Below are positions 27,601 to 35,503 of a stretch of 55,990 nucleotides of DNA, piece by piece. Under the pieces are notes generated by a model that saw only the letters and a program-made list of their open reading frames with translations, was not told the DNA's origin and made no database searches. Origin of the DNA: Isosphaeraceae bacterium (lineage in GTDB: Bacteria; Planctomycetota; Planctomycetia; Isosphaerales; Isosphaeraceae). Every line of letters begins with the position of its first letter. Within the stretch, counting starts at the first letter, position 1. Made by a program: the position numbers and the translations under genes. The DNA lies in the NCBI GenBank assembly GCA_031291845.1, contig JARLIH010000292.1, positions 1 to 55,990 of the forward strand, given 5' to 3'.

Positions 27601-30600
27601 CGACCCGTCGCGGCCCGGAGTGGCGAAGGCCGCCCTCGCGCCGCTGGGGCTGACGGTCGTGCCGGTGGGGGTCTCGCTGCTGATCACCACCCGTGAGGAA
27701 GCACCCGACCGCCCGGGTGGTCCTCTGGAGTCGCGCGAGTCACGCCTGGCCTGGGAACGGGCGCTGCGGCAGGCGTCGGTTTGGGGGTCGGACCTGTCGG
27801 ACCGGTTCCAATCCGTGACGCTCTGGCGGGGCGAAACGACCCCGAAAAGCGTTGGCGATGATGAGTGGGATCGGGAGCCGTTTGATGCGGGCTGGCGGAC
27901 CTGGCGTTTTGTCGCGGCCGGGTGGCCTGGGGCGGACGCCGTCCTGGAGTTCAGCGACGAGCGCGCGCGGGCCGTCTCGGCCTCGGCGCTCGCGCTGGCG
28001 CTCGTGGGTCTTGCGGTGGCGTTCCGGAATCGGCCCGTCCGCGGCCGCGCGGTCGCCGTCGCGCTGGTGCTTGGCGCGGGCCTGGAAGGCCTCGCCGTCG
28101 GGAAGGGTGTTGCGCCGCTCGCCGCGGGGGCGGTGCTCGGCGGATCGGGGGCCCTGCTCTTCTGGCTGGGTCGTTCGCTTCCTTTGCCCCGCGTTGCCGC
28201 AACGGCGGGCCGCATGTCGCGCCTCGGGTCGACGGTCCAGCGGCGGGCGAGCGGGTCGGCGGTGCGCGCCTTCTGGCTGATCGCAGTCGTGGGCGCCGCG
28301 GCCAACTGCGCACTGGCCCAGAGCGGCGGCGGGCTGCGTATCCTGGCGCTTTTGCCTTACGAAGGAGCGCCGGACCTGGCGCGCGAGCCGGACCGCGTGC
28401 TCGTGCGCCTCGACGACTACGAACGGCTCCGATCGCTGGCCTCGACCCGCGCCCCGACGCCTCGTGCGGTCACCGCGGCCGGTGCGCATCACCGGGTGGA
28501 CTGGCACGCCATGGGGGAAGCTCTCGTTGAAAGCGAGTATGACCTCCTGGTCGCGGACGGTCCCTCCGCACCCTGGCGGCTGCCGGTCGACAGCGCGCGC
28601 GATCTGTCCGCGATGCTCGACGGCGCGCCGGCGCCCGTGGCGATCCGGTCCGCGGGGCGAGTAGGCGAAGTGTTTGTGAGCGGCCCAGGGCGGCACCGGC
28701 TGGTGTTGCGCCGCCGCGTGAACGTGCGGCCGGACGAGCGGGGAGTCGGCTTCGTGCTGCCGATCAACCCCGTGGCGACCGCCCGCGTGACGGTGACCGG
28801 GGATGCTTCCGTGCCGCCGGCGGAGATCCCGAGCGCCCGTGGCCGGCTCGAGACGCGGGGCGCGGGTGCGGAAGGCCTGCTCGGGCCGGCCGACCGGCTC
28901 GAGCTGCACTGGCCGTCGCCGCCCGGCGTGGAAAAGGCCGTGCCGGCGACGACCGTGGAGGGCCTGCTGCTGTGGGACGCCGAGCCGGCCGGCGACCGCG
29001 TGCGAGCCCGCCTTACCGTCCGGGACCCCGCGGGGACCAGCGCGCTGCGGGTGCGGACCGAGCCCGGCGTGTCGGTCCGTCCGGCGGGCATCCCCGGACG
29101 CGTGGACGTCGGGTGGCAAGGGACGGCCAGCGAGCCGGAGTGGGTGGCGAGCATTGAACCCCCGCTGCCCGACGGCACGACCGTCGTCCTGGAACTCTGG
29201 CGGCCCTCGTCGGTGCTCGAAGGCGCAACGCGCGAGACCGGGCAGCGGTCCGTACCGATCGTCGAGCCGTTGAACGTCCGCCGGTTCTCAGGCGCGCTGG
29301 CGTTCCGGCGCCCCGCGGAGTGGTCGGGCCGGCTCGCCGCGGGCTCAGGCGTCGAGCCGATCACCGACGAGGCCTTCGCGCGGCAGTGGGGCAGCCTCCC
29401 GGACGATGCGTTGACGCTCGCGGGTACGACGCGCTTCGTGAACAGGCCCGCCGCATCGCTCCGGACCGGGCCGGTCTCCGTGCGCCTCTCGGCGCAGCCC
29501 GAAGTCCAGCTTCGTATCAGGCCCGGCCGGATCGACCTGCAGCTCACGGGCGACCTGGTCGAGACCGCCGGACGGACCGATCAGTTGGAGTGGCGGGTCC
29601 CGCCCGGTTTGCGCGTGATCGCCGTCGAGGCGGAAGGGCTGACCGATTGGGTTCGCTCCGCGCCCGACCGGCTCCGGCTTCGGTTCGACGGCGCGCCGGT
29701 GCCGTCGCGCACCGTGCGGCTGCAGGCGTGGCTCCCGTTGGCCGTCGACCCACTTGCGATCGGCCCACCGGCGGAAGAGGTCGGAGTTCCGTGGCCGAGG
29801 TGGGTGGGCGTGGAGGCCGAGCAAGGAACGCTCGTGATCGCCGCCCAGACGGAGCCGCGGATCGACGGGTCGGGCGGAGCGACTCTCGTCTCGAAGGAGC
29901 AGACGGGCGACGCCGTTTCCTCAAACGTACAGCACCGAGTGACCTACCGGGTCGAGCGCTCCGAAGACGTCGGTCGCCTCCGCTGGGAGATGGAACCGCC
30001 GAACGTCGGTGTGCTCGTGCAGAGCCAGCTGACGGTGTACCCCGAGTCGGCGGAGTGGCTCGCGGTGCTCCGGTACACGGTCTCGGGGGGGGCGTCGGAC
30101 GTCATTCACCTGAACGTGCCGACCGCCTGGGCCGCCCGCGCGCAGGTGAGGCTGGCCGGCGACGGCCACCGGCTGACGTCGGAGCCGCGGGGTGACACGA
30201 CGCGGTGGACGATCCGTCCCGATCACCCGATCTGGGGATCGGAGCGGCTCGTGATCCGGTCGTCGCTGCCACGACCCGCCCGGCAGCCGCTGACGTTCCC
30301 CGACGTCGTGCCACTCGGGCGGGGGACCGCCGACGCGTATCTCGCGGTCGTCAACGCCACCGCGCGGGAGCTCGCGACCGAGGGATCGGCGGGAGTGCAG
30401 CCGGTCGATTACGTGTCGGGGTTTCGCGACGCGCTCTTCGCGCGGTCGCCCGGGGGGCTGACGACCGCCTACCGCGTGCGCAAGGATGGCTGGCAGCTTC
30501 GCGTTCCTCCTGCCGCGGTCGCGCGGAGCGCGGACGGCGCACCGGCGGCCGCGCTGGCCGACCTCGCGTGTACGCTCGCTGCGGACGGGGCCGTGACCGG

Positions 30601-31597
30601 CGTCGCGACGTATGAAGTCGGGGGGGATGCCGGGCCGTTCCTTGCGGTGCGTATCCCCGAGCGGTGCGACGTTCTGGGCGTTACCGTGAACGCGGCCCCC
30701 ACGCCGCTGCTGCGGGCCCCTTCGGGGCGTTGGCTTGTGCCGGTCGACGCCGGCGGTCCCGCGGCCGTCGCGCTGCTGTTCGGGACAACGGCCGCCGCTG
30801 GGGGCCAGACGCTGGCGCTCCCCGCGCTGGAGCTGCCGGGCGTGCCGACGCTGGTCACCGTTCGCGCGCCCGAGACAGCGCTCGTGTCGAGCCCAGCGCA
30901 GGCGTCGGAGCCGGCCGGTCCGGACCGTCTTGCGCTGGAACGAGCGGCTTGGCTCGAGCGGCGGACGACCGAGGCGCTTGACCGGTTCGACCGCGGCTCC
31001 CTACGCGAACGCGAGGCGCTCGTGTCGTCGTTCGTCGCCTTCGAGCTCTTGCTAAGGACGGCTGAGCGCTCTGTGATCTGGAACCTGTCGGGCACTCCGG
31101 GCGACCGAGACGAGCGGCTGCGGCGGGTGCAGGAGCGCGTGCGGGCGGTACGCAGCAGCCTCGTGGAGAAGGTCAAGACCGCGGGCCTGGAGGAGTTCCT
31201 GGAGGAGGCACGCGCACACGCCGGCCTCGCGGCCGAGAGTGCCGAGGAACCGGTGCCGGAACTGCCGGAGCCGAGCCGCGCAGCGCTCGTCCGCCGGCTC
31301 GGCCGGCCGGCTGGGTTCCTGGGCGACTCCTCGGGCCTGTCGCAGCCTGGGGCGCTCTCATGGTCCACCGCGCCGATGTCCTGGAGCGACGCTTGGGGAG
31401 GCCACGCCGCTGCCGTCGCCGTTCCCCTGCTCGTGCTGGTGCTTGCCCGCCCGTTCGAGTCCTCGGCCTGGCTGGGGTTGTTCCTTCTGATCTTGCTCTT
31501 GGCCGGGTTCGGGATTGCCGGTGGGCCCTGTGTGCTGGCCGCCGGCCTGGGTCTGGCCGTGACGGGTCGCGTCGCTGGCGTCGAAGGCCGTCGTTGA
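24611..31597 (+). CDS. Giant exported protein, apparent fusion of two ectodomain copies
   Basis: From ATG 24611 this is a 2328-residue protein. It begins with a hydrophobic export signal (MTVVFMVLFALLVLGAGPPE). Residues to about 1110 are beta-rich with two segments shared with the previous gene: RRLDVELDPGLELIDVTGTG near 265 and LELTMPVGTELVRLRRDGQ near 812. An STN-like stretch follows at about 958-1030, ending APLGLTVVPVGVSLLITTRE. Membrane helices at about 1120-1190 precede a second signal-like helix, FWLIAVVGAAANCALAQ, near 1220. A second ectodomain repeats the motifs (LEWRVPPGLRVIAVEAEG, LAVRIPERCDVLGVTVN). Two C-terminal helices follow. No Shine-Dalgarno site is obvious, and 127 upstream in-frame codons made of repeats are discarded. 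Function unknown. Confidence 0.8.
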   Translation: MTVVFMVLFALLVLGAGPPEVVRLRVPAEKARTWFPAGVELRGMALKEFDALVAAAKAGAERSTEPAVPRLLRARHFARWESGVLVGRSELDVDPAGRPGELALVPWTPALDGTLAPAAGVDFRVDDSGRTALGIGDPDLTTVTLRWQLRARAGSQGRGFTLGLPGAAISALELDLPEGWTPDGPAGVRRGPEPSTMPGRQTWRIEGRGGLADLRLHGAPGANETETPVWVSGPTRIDLGVTGARPNWRADWTVDADPRGPRRLDVELDPGLELIDVTGTGIDGFQAEAKEAGTRVTIGLKDGLTGPTALTIRALTRAPSEGTWAIPAARPLGALWTGGITTVRLDATRVLANCREVDGRRVLARPGEAVDGRLLAFEASAPRSVADLVFRKPWVDASVDVRGQLTLGNTEPRLQCRLAWKVYRGRLLGLDVDLPPAWVPDEVRVEGSDDPVAWHPETLPDGGVRVHAVPSSVQLARPSVVLNVSAVARIAGGRGPLSLPRVRPVGARVSDELWVARVGPGLTLRPSSARGLAWVDPKVVAPAAAEKGAATELSDGLAWRWIADDAEGRVDRERVGTDPSGTVHLQVRINPHRIRLDGRLDVDAGDDPLRTLAVGLTEPLGAVDRWHFMDEATGLEVPARPLDASLRAARGVPGAGPAWELEFPPNRRGVLGLRVHYEGTWGDQGYVPLLVLPARMPTRGSVLVLVDRVVRSSTEATGLTVLDPALAGSSRTLDAELGSEETPQPSLAYRRAHAFGYSTPAGGRLLLRTEALELLRREGVVQDAALTTFEVPGGSRRHRLALRLSADQAQALELTMPVGTELVRLRRDGQPVVATRSGAVLSVPLPVQKAQRSHCMVTLDYTEGPRVRGTLRPTMPKMGWPCVSFSWTVAAPAPWALGAVGDGLVAADPTPRRSWSGTLFGAWYVPWSGASAPKVPDEASSVLVELDKRVAALRGEEMTLGECLTRWDANRWPLVVDRMTLAASGWGPRSRVVPPGLDPSRPGVAKAALAPLGLTVVPVGVSLLITTREEAPDRPGGPLESRESRLAWERALRQASVWGSDLSDRFQSVTLWRGETTPKSVGDDEWDREPFDAGWRTWRFVAAGWPGADAVLEFSDERARAVSASALALALVGLAVAFRNRPVRGRAVAVALVLGAGLEGLAVGKGVAPLAAGAVLGGSGALLFWLGRSLPLPRVAATAGRMSRLGSTVQRRASGSAVRAFWLIAVVGAAANCALAQSGGGLRILALLPYEGAPDLAREPDRVLVRLDDYERLRSLASTRAPTPRAVTAAGAHHRVDWHAMGEALVESEYDLLVADGPSAPWRLPVDSARDLSAMLDGAPAPVAIRSAGRVGEVFVSGPGRHRLVLRRRVNVRPDERGVGFVLPINPVATARVTVTGDASVPPAEIPSARGRLETRGAGAEGLLGPADRLELHWPSPPGVEKAVPATTVEGLLLWDAEPAGDRVRARLTVRDPAGTSALRVRTEPGVSVRPAGIPGRVDVGWQGTASEPEWVASIEPPLPDGTTVVLELWRPSSVLEGATRETGQRSVPIVEPLNVRRFSGALAFRRPAEWSGRLAAGSGVEPITDEAFARQWGSLPDDALTLAGTTRFVNRPAASLRTGPVSVRLSAQPEVQLRIRPGRIDLQLTGDLVETAGRTDQLEWRVPPGLRVIAVEAEGLTDWVRSAPDRLRLRFDGAPVPSRTVRLQAWLPLAVDPLAIGPPAEEVGVPWPRWVGVEAEQGTLVIAAQTEPRIDGSGGATLVSKEQTGDAVSSNVQHRVTYRVERSEDVGRLRWEMEPPNVGVLVQSQLTVYPESAEWLAVLRYTVSGGASDVIHLNVPTAWAARAQVRLAGDGHRLTSEPRGDTTRWTIRPDHPIWGSERLVIRSSLPRPARQPLTFPDVVPLGRGTADAYLAVVNATARELATEGSAGVQPVDYVSGFRDALFARSPGGLTTAYRVRKDGWQLRVPPAAVARSADGAPAAALADLACTLAADGAVTGVATYEVGGDAGPFLAVRIPERCDVLGVTVNAAPTPLLRAPSGRWLVPVDAGGPAAVALLFGTTAAAGGQTLALPALELPGVPTLVTVRAPETALVSSPAQASEPAGPDRLALERAAWLERRTTEALDRFDRGSLREREALVSSFVAFELLLRTAERSVIWNLSGTPGDRDERLRRVQERVRAVRSSLVEKVKTAGLEEFLEEARAHAGLAAESAEEPVPELPEPSRAALVRRLGRPAGFLGDSSGLSQPGALSWSTAPMSWSDAWGGHAAAVAVPLLVLVLARPFESSAWLGLFLLILLLAGFGIAGGPCVLAAGLGLAVTGRVAGVEGRR

Positions 31598-31615
31598 CTC
31601 GTTCTCGCGGCGCTT

Positions 31616-33595
31616 TCAGGGAGCGGCCGCCTGGCCTTGGTCTCCCTTGGCCGCGCGGGCGAAGCGCCGCATCTCGGGTTTCGTCGCGTACACGTCGACG
31701 ATGGTTCCGAAGACGGCCAGGCGCTGGCTCGGTGAGCACAGTCTGGCGATCGTTAGCGCCCGGTCGAAGCGGCCATGATCCGCCTCCAGGCTCGCCAGAG
31801 TTTGGAACGCTTCGGAACGCCTGGCGGTCTGCGTCCCGGGAATTGATTCGGCGGCGGCCAGCGCGCTGTCGACGAGGCCGGCGCGCCCGGCGATCTCCAT
31901 GGCGGCCGTGACGACGGACGCGCGGGACTCGATATCCGGGATCGCCTGCGCCGCCTCGAGGGCCCGTCTGGCAGCGATCGTGGCTAGGTCGATCTCACCA
32001 TCCCATCCGTAGCCTCCCACGATATCAGCCAGCGCCATGAGGGCCAGTGCGCGTACGATCGGGTCTTCGAGGGCCGTAACAAGTTCGACGGCCTTCTTCG
32101 GAGACCAGGCTTGGATGAGGGCACCGGCGGCGTGATGGAGCGGTCCGCCTTCCGAGTAGGGGCTGCCGAACGGGGCCGCGGCGACCAACGCTTCTCGGGC
32201 GCACGCGACCGCCTTCGGGCCTGGCTCGGCGCGGGCCCACGCCTCGGCCGCGTGGGACAGAGCGTAGGCTCGCGCTTCAGGCTCGGTCACCTGGCGCGCC
32301 GCGGCGAGGGCCTCCGTCGCCGCGCGGAGGGCCTCGGACCGTCTGCCGAGCGCGGCAAGCGCTTGCGAAGCGTGTTGGAGCCCTTCCGACCGGTCGGCCG
32401 ATTCCGCGTTTTCTCGGGCAGCGGCGAAGATCGCCTCAGCAGCGCCGGTGATCACGTCGTCGTGCACCGTCGTCGCGCTCTTCGCCGCCACTTCGAGCAG
32501 GCTCGTCAAGGCGTCGGAACGCTCCCGGGGCTCGGTCATCGTCCGAGCGAGTTGCATGGCTCGGGCCGGCTCACCCCCTTCGGCCAGCGACTGGACGAGA
32601 CGGGCCTGGACTGGGATTCGCTGTATCTTGTCGTCGATCGCGGCCGCGGCAACACAAGCCTCGTCGAACCGGCGCGTCTTGCCCAGCACCTCGGCGAGGG
32701 CGCCTTGCGCGACACTCGGATCGACCCTCGCGCGTCGCGCTTCGGCGACCGCCCGTTCGGCAGCGCGGATCGCCCCTTCCGAGAGCGTCCGCCGCTCGAT
32801 CACCTGACCCGCGATCACGAGCGGTTCGGCGGCCTCCCGCCCTCGGTCGGCCAGCACACCGGCAATGGTGGCGAGCGCCTGGTTGCGCCTGGTTGCGTTA
32901 ACGACGGCGGCGGCCGCCTCGATCGCCGTGTCGGGCTGGCCCTTGAGGGCCAGGGCCCAGGCTTTGGCCGCCTGTGCCTCGTCGCGCGCGGAAGCGTCGG
33001 CGATTCGACGACCGGCGGCCTCGGCCGAGGCGTCATCGTTCATGATCCGGAGTACGCGTGAGGAATCGACCAGCCCCGAGTCGCGCTGGGATGCGTCCTT
33101 GACGTCGCTCGCCGTACTCACCGATTTCATTCCGTCCGGCCTGGCGGGGAAGATCACGGGCACGAGCGGCTGGCCTTTCATGCGGCCCGTGACGGCGAAT
33201 CCGAGCGAGACGATGCGCAGCGTCTCGTCGCGCACTTTTGCGTCGGAGATCGACCGTGCCAGCTCGGCCGCCTCGTCCAAGCGCTGCGCCTCGAACAACC
33301 CGATAGCGACGGCGCCCAGGGCCTGGCTCCGGGTCATCGGCGTTCTGATCGTTGCGGCGATCTGCCTGGCTTCCCGCGTGTAGCCGGCCTTCGTGATCGC
33401 CTTGAACCAGTGCTCCATTTCGGCGGGGTACGCTTTCTCCGGAAGCTGAGCGATCAAGGCTGGGGACTCGTCGAGCATCTGCTGGATCAGGCGTGGGTGC
33501 GACCCGCTCCAGAGCCGATCGCCGAACTTGCAAACAGCCATGAGAGCCAACAGCAGGAGCAAACCGGGCAGTTTTCGTCGAATTCCGTGACTCAC
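31616..33595 (-). CDS. Membrane-anchored alpha-helical repeat protein
   Basis: This 659-residue protein starts with GTG at 33595. AGGAGG lies nine bases upstream, and the frame's longer ATG-started version runs through tandem repeats at 33756-33858 and is not credible. An N-terminal membrane segment (LPGLLLLLALMAVCKFG) follows a short basic start. The rest is alanine-rich helical repeats of about 35 residues resembling TPR or Sel1-like units (RDEAQAAKAWALALKGQ, RSDALTSLLEVAAK, RSEALRAATEALAAARQ). One end of the chain probably lies outside the cytoplasmic membrane. It converges on the giant gene with only 18 bp between stops. A scaffold role is plausible; nothing catalytic is visible. Confidence 0.8.
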   Translation of the reverse strand: MSHGIRRKLPGLLLLLALMAVCKFGDRLWSGSHPRLIQQMLDESPALIAQLPEKAYPAEMEHWFKAITKAGYTREARQIAATIRTPMTRSQALGAVAIGLFEAQRLDEAAELARSISDAKVRDETLRIVSLGFAVTGRMKGQPLVPVIFPARPDGMKSVSTASDVKDASQRDSGLVDSSRVLRIMNDDASAEAAGRRIADASARDEAQAAKAWALALKGQPDTAIEAAAAVVNATRRNQALATIAGVLADRGREAAEPLVIAGQVIERRTLSEGAIRAAERAVAEARRARVDPSVAQGALAEVLGKTRRFDEACVAAAAIDDKIQRIPVQARLVQSLAEGGEPARAMQLARTMTEPRERSDALTSLLEVAAKSATTVHDDVITGAAEAIFAAARENAESADRSEGLQHASQALAALGRRSEALRAATEALAAARQVTEPEARAYALSHAAEAWARAEPGPKAVACAREALVAAAPFGSPYSEGGPLHHAAGALIQAWSPKKAVELVTALEDPIVRALALMALADIVGGYGWDGEIDLATIAARRALEAAQAIPDIESRASVVTAAMEIAGRAGLVDSALAAAESIPGTQTARRSEAFQTLASLEADHGRFDRALTIARLCSPSQRLAVFGTIVDVYATKPEMRRFARAAKGDQGQAAAP

Positions 33596-33755
33596 CGGTT
33601 CGGGCCTCCTGTGAAGCCGCGGTCCACTGGACCAATCCGCGGTCGCGCCGTCGGCATTATCTTCGCGGAAATTCCCGCGGGCCTCCAATGAAAATCCTGA
33701 GAAGCGGTCCTCGGCCAATGACGACGTCACGGCGGGCCGACGACGATCGTCAATC

Positions 33756-33858
33756 TGTAGGGCCGGCCATTGCCGGCCGGCCCTACTAAAGCAAATCGGC
33801 CAGCAATGGCCGGCTCTACTAAAGCAAATCGGCCGGCAATGGCCGGCCCTACTAAAGT
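33756..33858. repeat. Three tandem 33-bp units of the GTAGGGCCGGCCATTGCC family
   Basis: The string CTACTAAAG recurs at 33783, 33816 and 33849, an exact 33-bp period. Between copies lies AAATCGGCC(A/G)GCAATGG. The first unit begins TGTAGGGCCGGCCATTGCC, a self-complementary arm also found at 50412-50453 and 53197-53226. The units differ at only a few bases. It lies 160 bp upstream of the GTG start at 33595. Spacer variety expected of a CRISPR array is absent. Confidence 0.85.
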
Positions 33859-33909
33859 GCCGAGGCTTGCCCAATCAGGGTATAAGCACAACTCGGCTGG
33901 TTCCGCCCG

Positions 33910-33931
33910 GTAGGGCGCCAGCCCGCCCTAC
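33910..33931. repeat. GTAGGGCG hairpin
   Basis: GTAGGGCG and CGCCCTAC form an 8-bp stem around a short CCAGCC loop. This is the same GTAGGG...CCCTAC style as neighbouring repeats and lies just downstream of the DNA ligase gene (minus-strand stop at 34041), where it could also help end transcription. The remaining gap 33596-34040 holds no gene I can support. Confidence 0.6.
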
Positions 33932-34040
33932 GCGCGACTTCGGCAAACCTGTAAGGACGTACGCAACGCATGTGTCAGGCGCTCGAGCGGATCTGCTCCG
34001 GGCGACCGTTTCCGGCGGAGCTTGGTGATCGATGGGCGGC

Positions 34041-35324
34041 CTATGCTCCGCTGCGGTCGCAGTAGCCCTTGGCGAGCTTCTCTTCGATCAGCCCTTGGGC
34101 GTAGCGCTGGGCGGTCTCTACGCTCGCCAACTCCTTCGTGCTGGACTGACCGTTGCTTCCGATCCGGCCGTAACGGACGCTCACTTTGCGCCCGTCCTGA
34201 CAGACTTCCCAGAACTTGCGGGACGACCCCTCGACGAACTCGAACCGCCGCGCCGCGCCGGGCGGAGACGGATGGCTCGCGACGACCGGCGGTCCACCAG
34301 GTACGGCCGCGTCGGCCCGCACGCCGACGTACGATGGGAAGCGGGGCACGCCGCCGTCGGAGAGCTCCTGGTAGCGAAAGGTGATGACCGAGCCGACGGA
34401 TGGGGGGGCCGCGCGTTCGGCATCGGAGAAGCCGGTCCCCACCGAAAACCGCGTCCCGTCGGCGAGCTCCACGAGCAAGGCCCCGAGCCGGCCCTTGTGC
34501 CGCCCTGCCCCTTTGAGGTGCTCGAGCACCCGCGCTTCGGCGTCGCGGAAACTCTTGATCTTGAGCAGCGTGAGGGACCGGCCGACCTCGTAGCGCGATT
34601 CCGGTTGGCGCAGCATCAGCCCCTCGCCCCCGAGCGCCTCGACGCGCGCGAGCTCCGCGCGCAGGTGGTCCAAGCTGGTGCAAATCGTGTGCTCGTGGGC
34701 CGACAGGTAAGGGGGCCGGCAGCGCTCGATGTGCGCCCGGAGCGCGGCGAGCCGGTGTTCGAAGGGCGCATCAACCCCCGGGGCGTCGAACGCGAGATAC
34801 CGGACCTCCTTCCAAAGGTCCGACTTGTCCTGCCTGCGCACGATCGCGACCGCGCGCTGAAACGACTTGCGGCCGACCCACAACTCGCCGTCGAGGGGAG
34901 TGTCGGGCAGGCCTTCGAGAAACCAGTCGGGCGCGTGGAATCGGTTGCCCAGCCGCGAGATGAGCGCCTTTCCATCCCAGTACGCCCGAACACCGTCGAG
35001 CTTCTCGCTGAGCCACCAGCCGGCGAGGTCTTGGGCGTTGTCCCAGCGTTCGGCCAGCAAGAGTGGCGGCCCCGTTTTTTCCTCGGCCCCCTCTTCGTCC
35101 TCGGCATCGACGCTGGGCGGCGAGTCCCGCCCGATGCGGGCGTCCTCGGCCGCATCGCCCCGGAGCTTGCGCAGGTGCTTACACGTCCGGCGCTCGATCG
35201 CGACCGACTGGTTCCGCCAGGCGGGACAGGTGCATGAGTAAACGCCTCCGACGTTCTTCAGGATGTACGGCCTCGCTCCCGAGCCCTTCATCTCCACGGA
35301 TGCACCGTCCGTCAGGTCGGCCAT
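34041..35324 (-). CDS. ATP-dependent DNA ligase with SWIM zinc finger and WGR domain
   Basis: This 427-residue protein combines three parts. Residues 31-50 form a SWIM finger (C31-x-C33 then C48-x-H50, in YSCTCPAW and RRTCKHL). The adenylation domain follows, with the ligase motif SEKLDGVRAYW in which K108 would be adenylated; LDGELWVGR (motif III), LMLRQPESRYEVGRS and TLLKIKSF (motif V) fit. An OB-fold part follows, with VGSVITFRYQELSDGGVPRF. The C-terminal 70 residues are a WGR domain (FWEVCQDGRKVSVRYGRIGS). The enzyme should seal DNA nicks using ATP; the flanking domains probably bind DNA or partners. The start at 35324 has GGGGAT upstream. Both added domains on one small ligase are unusual. 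Confidence 0.9.
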   Translation of the reverse strand: MADLTDGASVEMKGSGARPYILKNVGGVYSCTCPAWRNQSVAIERRTCKHLRKLRGDAAEDARIGRDSPPSVDAEDEEGAEEKTGPPLLLAERWDNAQDLAGWWLSEKLDGVRAYWDGKALISRLGNRFHAPDWFLEGLPDTPLDGELWVGRKSFQRAVAIVRRQDKSDLWKEVRYLAFDAPGVDAPFEHRLAALRAHIERCRPPYLSAHEHTICTSLDHLRAELARVEALGGEGLMLRQPESRYEVGRSLTLLKIKSFRDAEARVLEHLKGAGRHKGRLGALLVELADGTRFSVGTGFSDAERAAPPSVGSVITFRYQELSDGGVPRFPSYVGVRADAAVPGGPPVVASHPSPPGAARRFEFVEGSSRKFWEVCQDGRKVSVRYGRIGSNGQSSTKELASVETAQRYAQGLIEEKLAKGYCDRSGA

Positions 35325-35503
35325 GGATTCGCATCCCCTGAATTGTTGGCAATTCGAGAACATGACGCGCAACGTGTACATTTTGCCACGAAGACGGGAC
35401 GAGTCAAGGACCGATGTCTCCCACTTTCACCGCGCGCCGGCTATTCTGAAGGGATCGGGCGACGTTGCGGACGGAGACGCAGCTTTTCTTCTCGGGAGCA
35501 CAT

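Noticed and set aside
33756..33858. Possible CRISPR array
   Set aside because: Units are near-identical over the full 33 bp with no variable spacers, only three units exist, and no cas genes are near.
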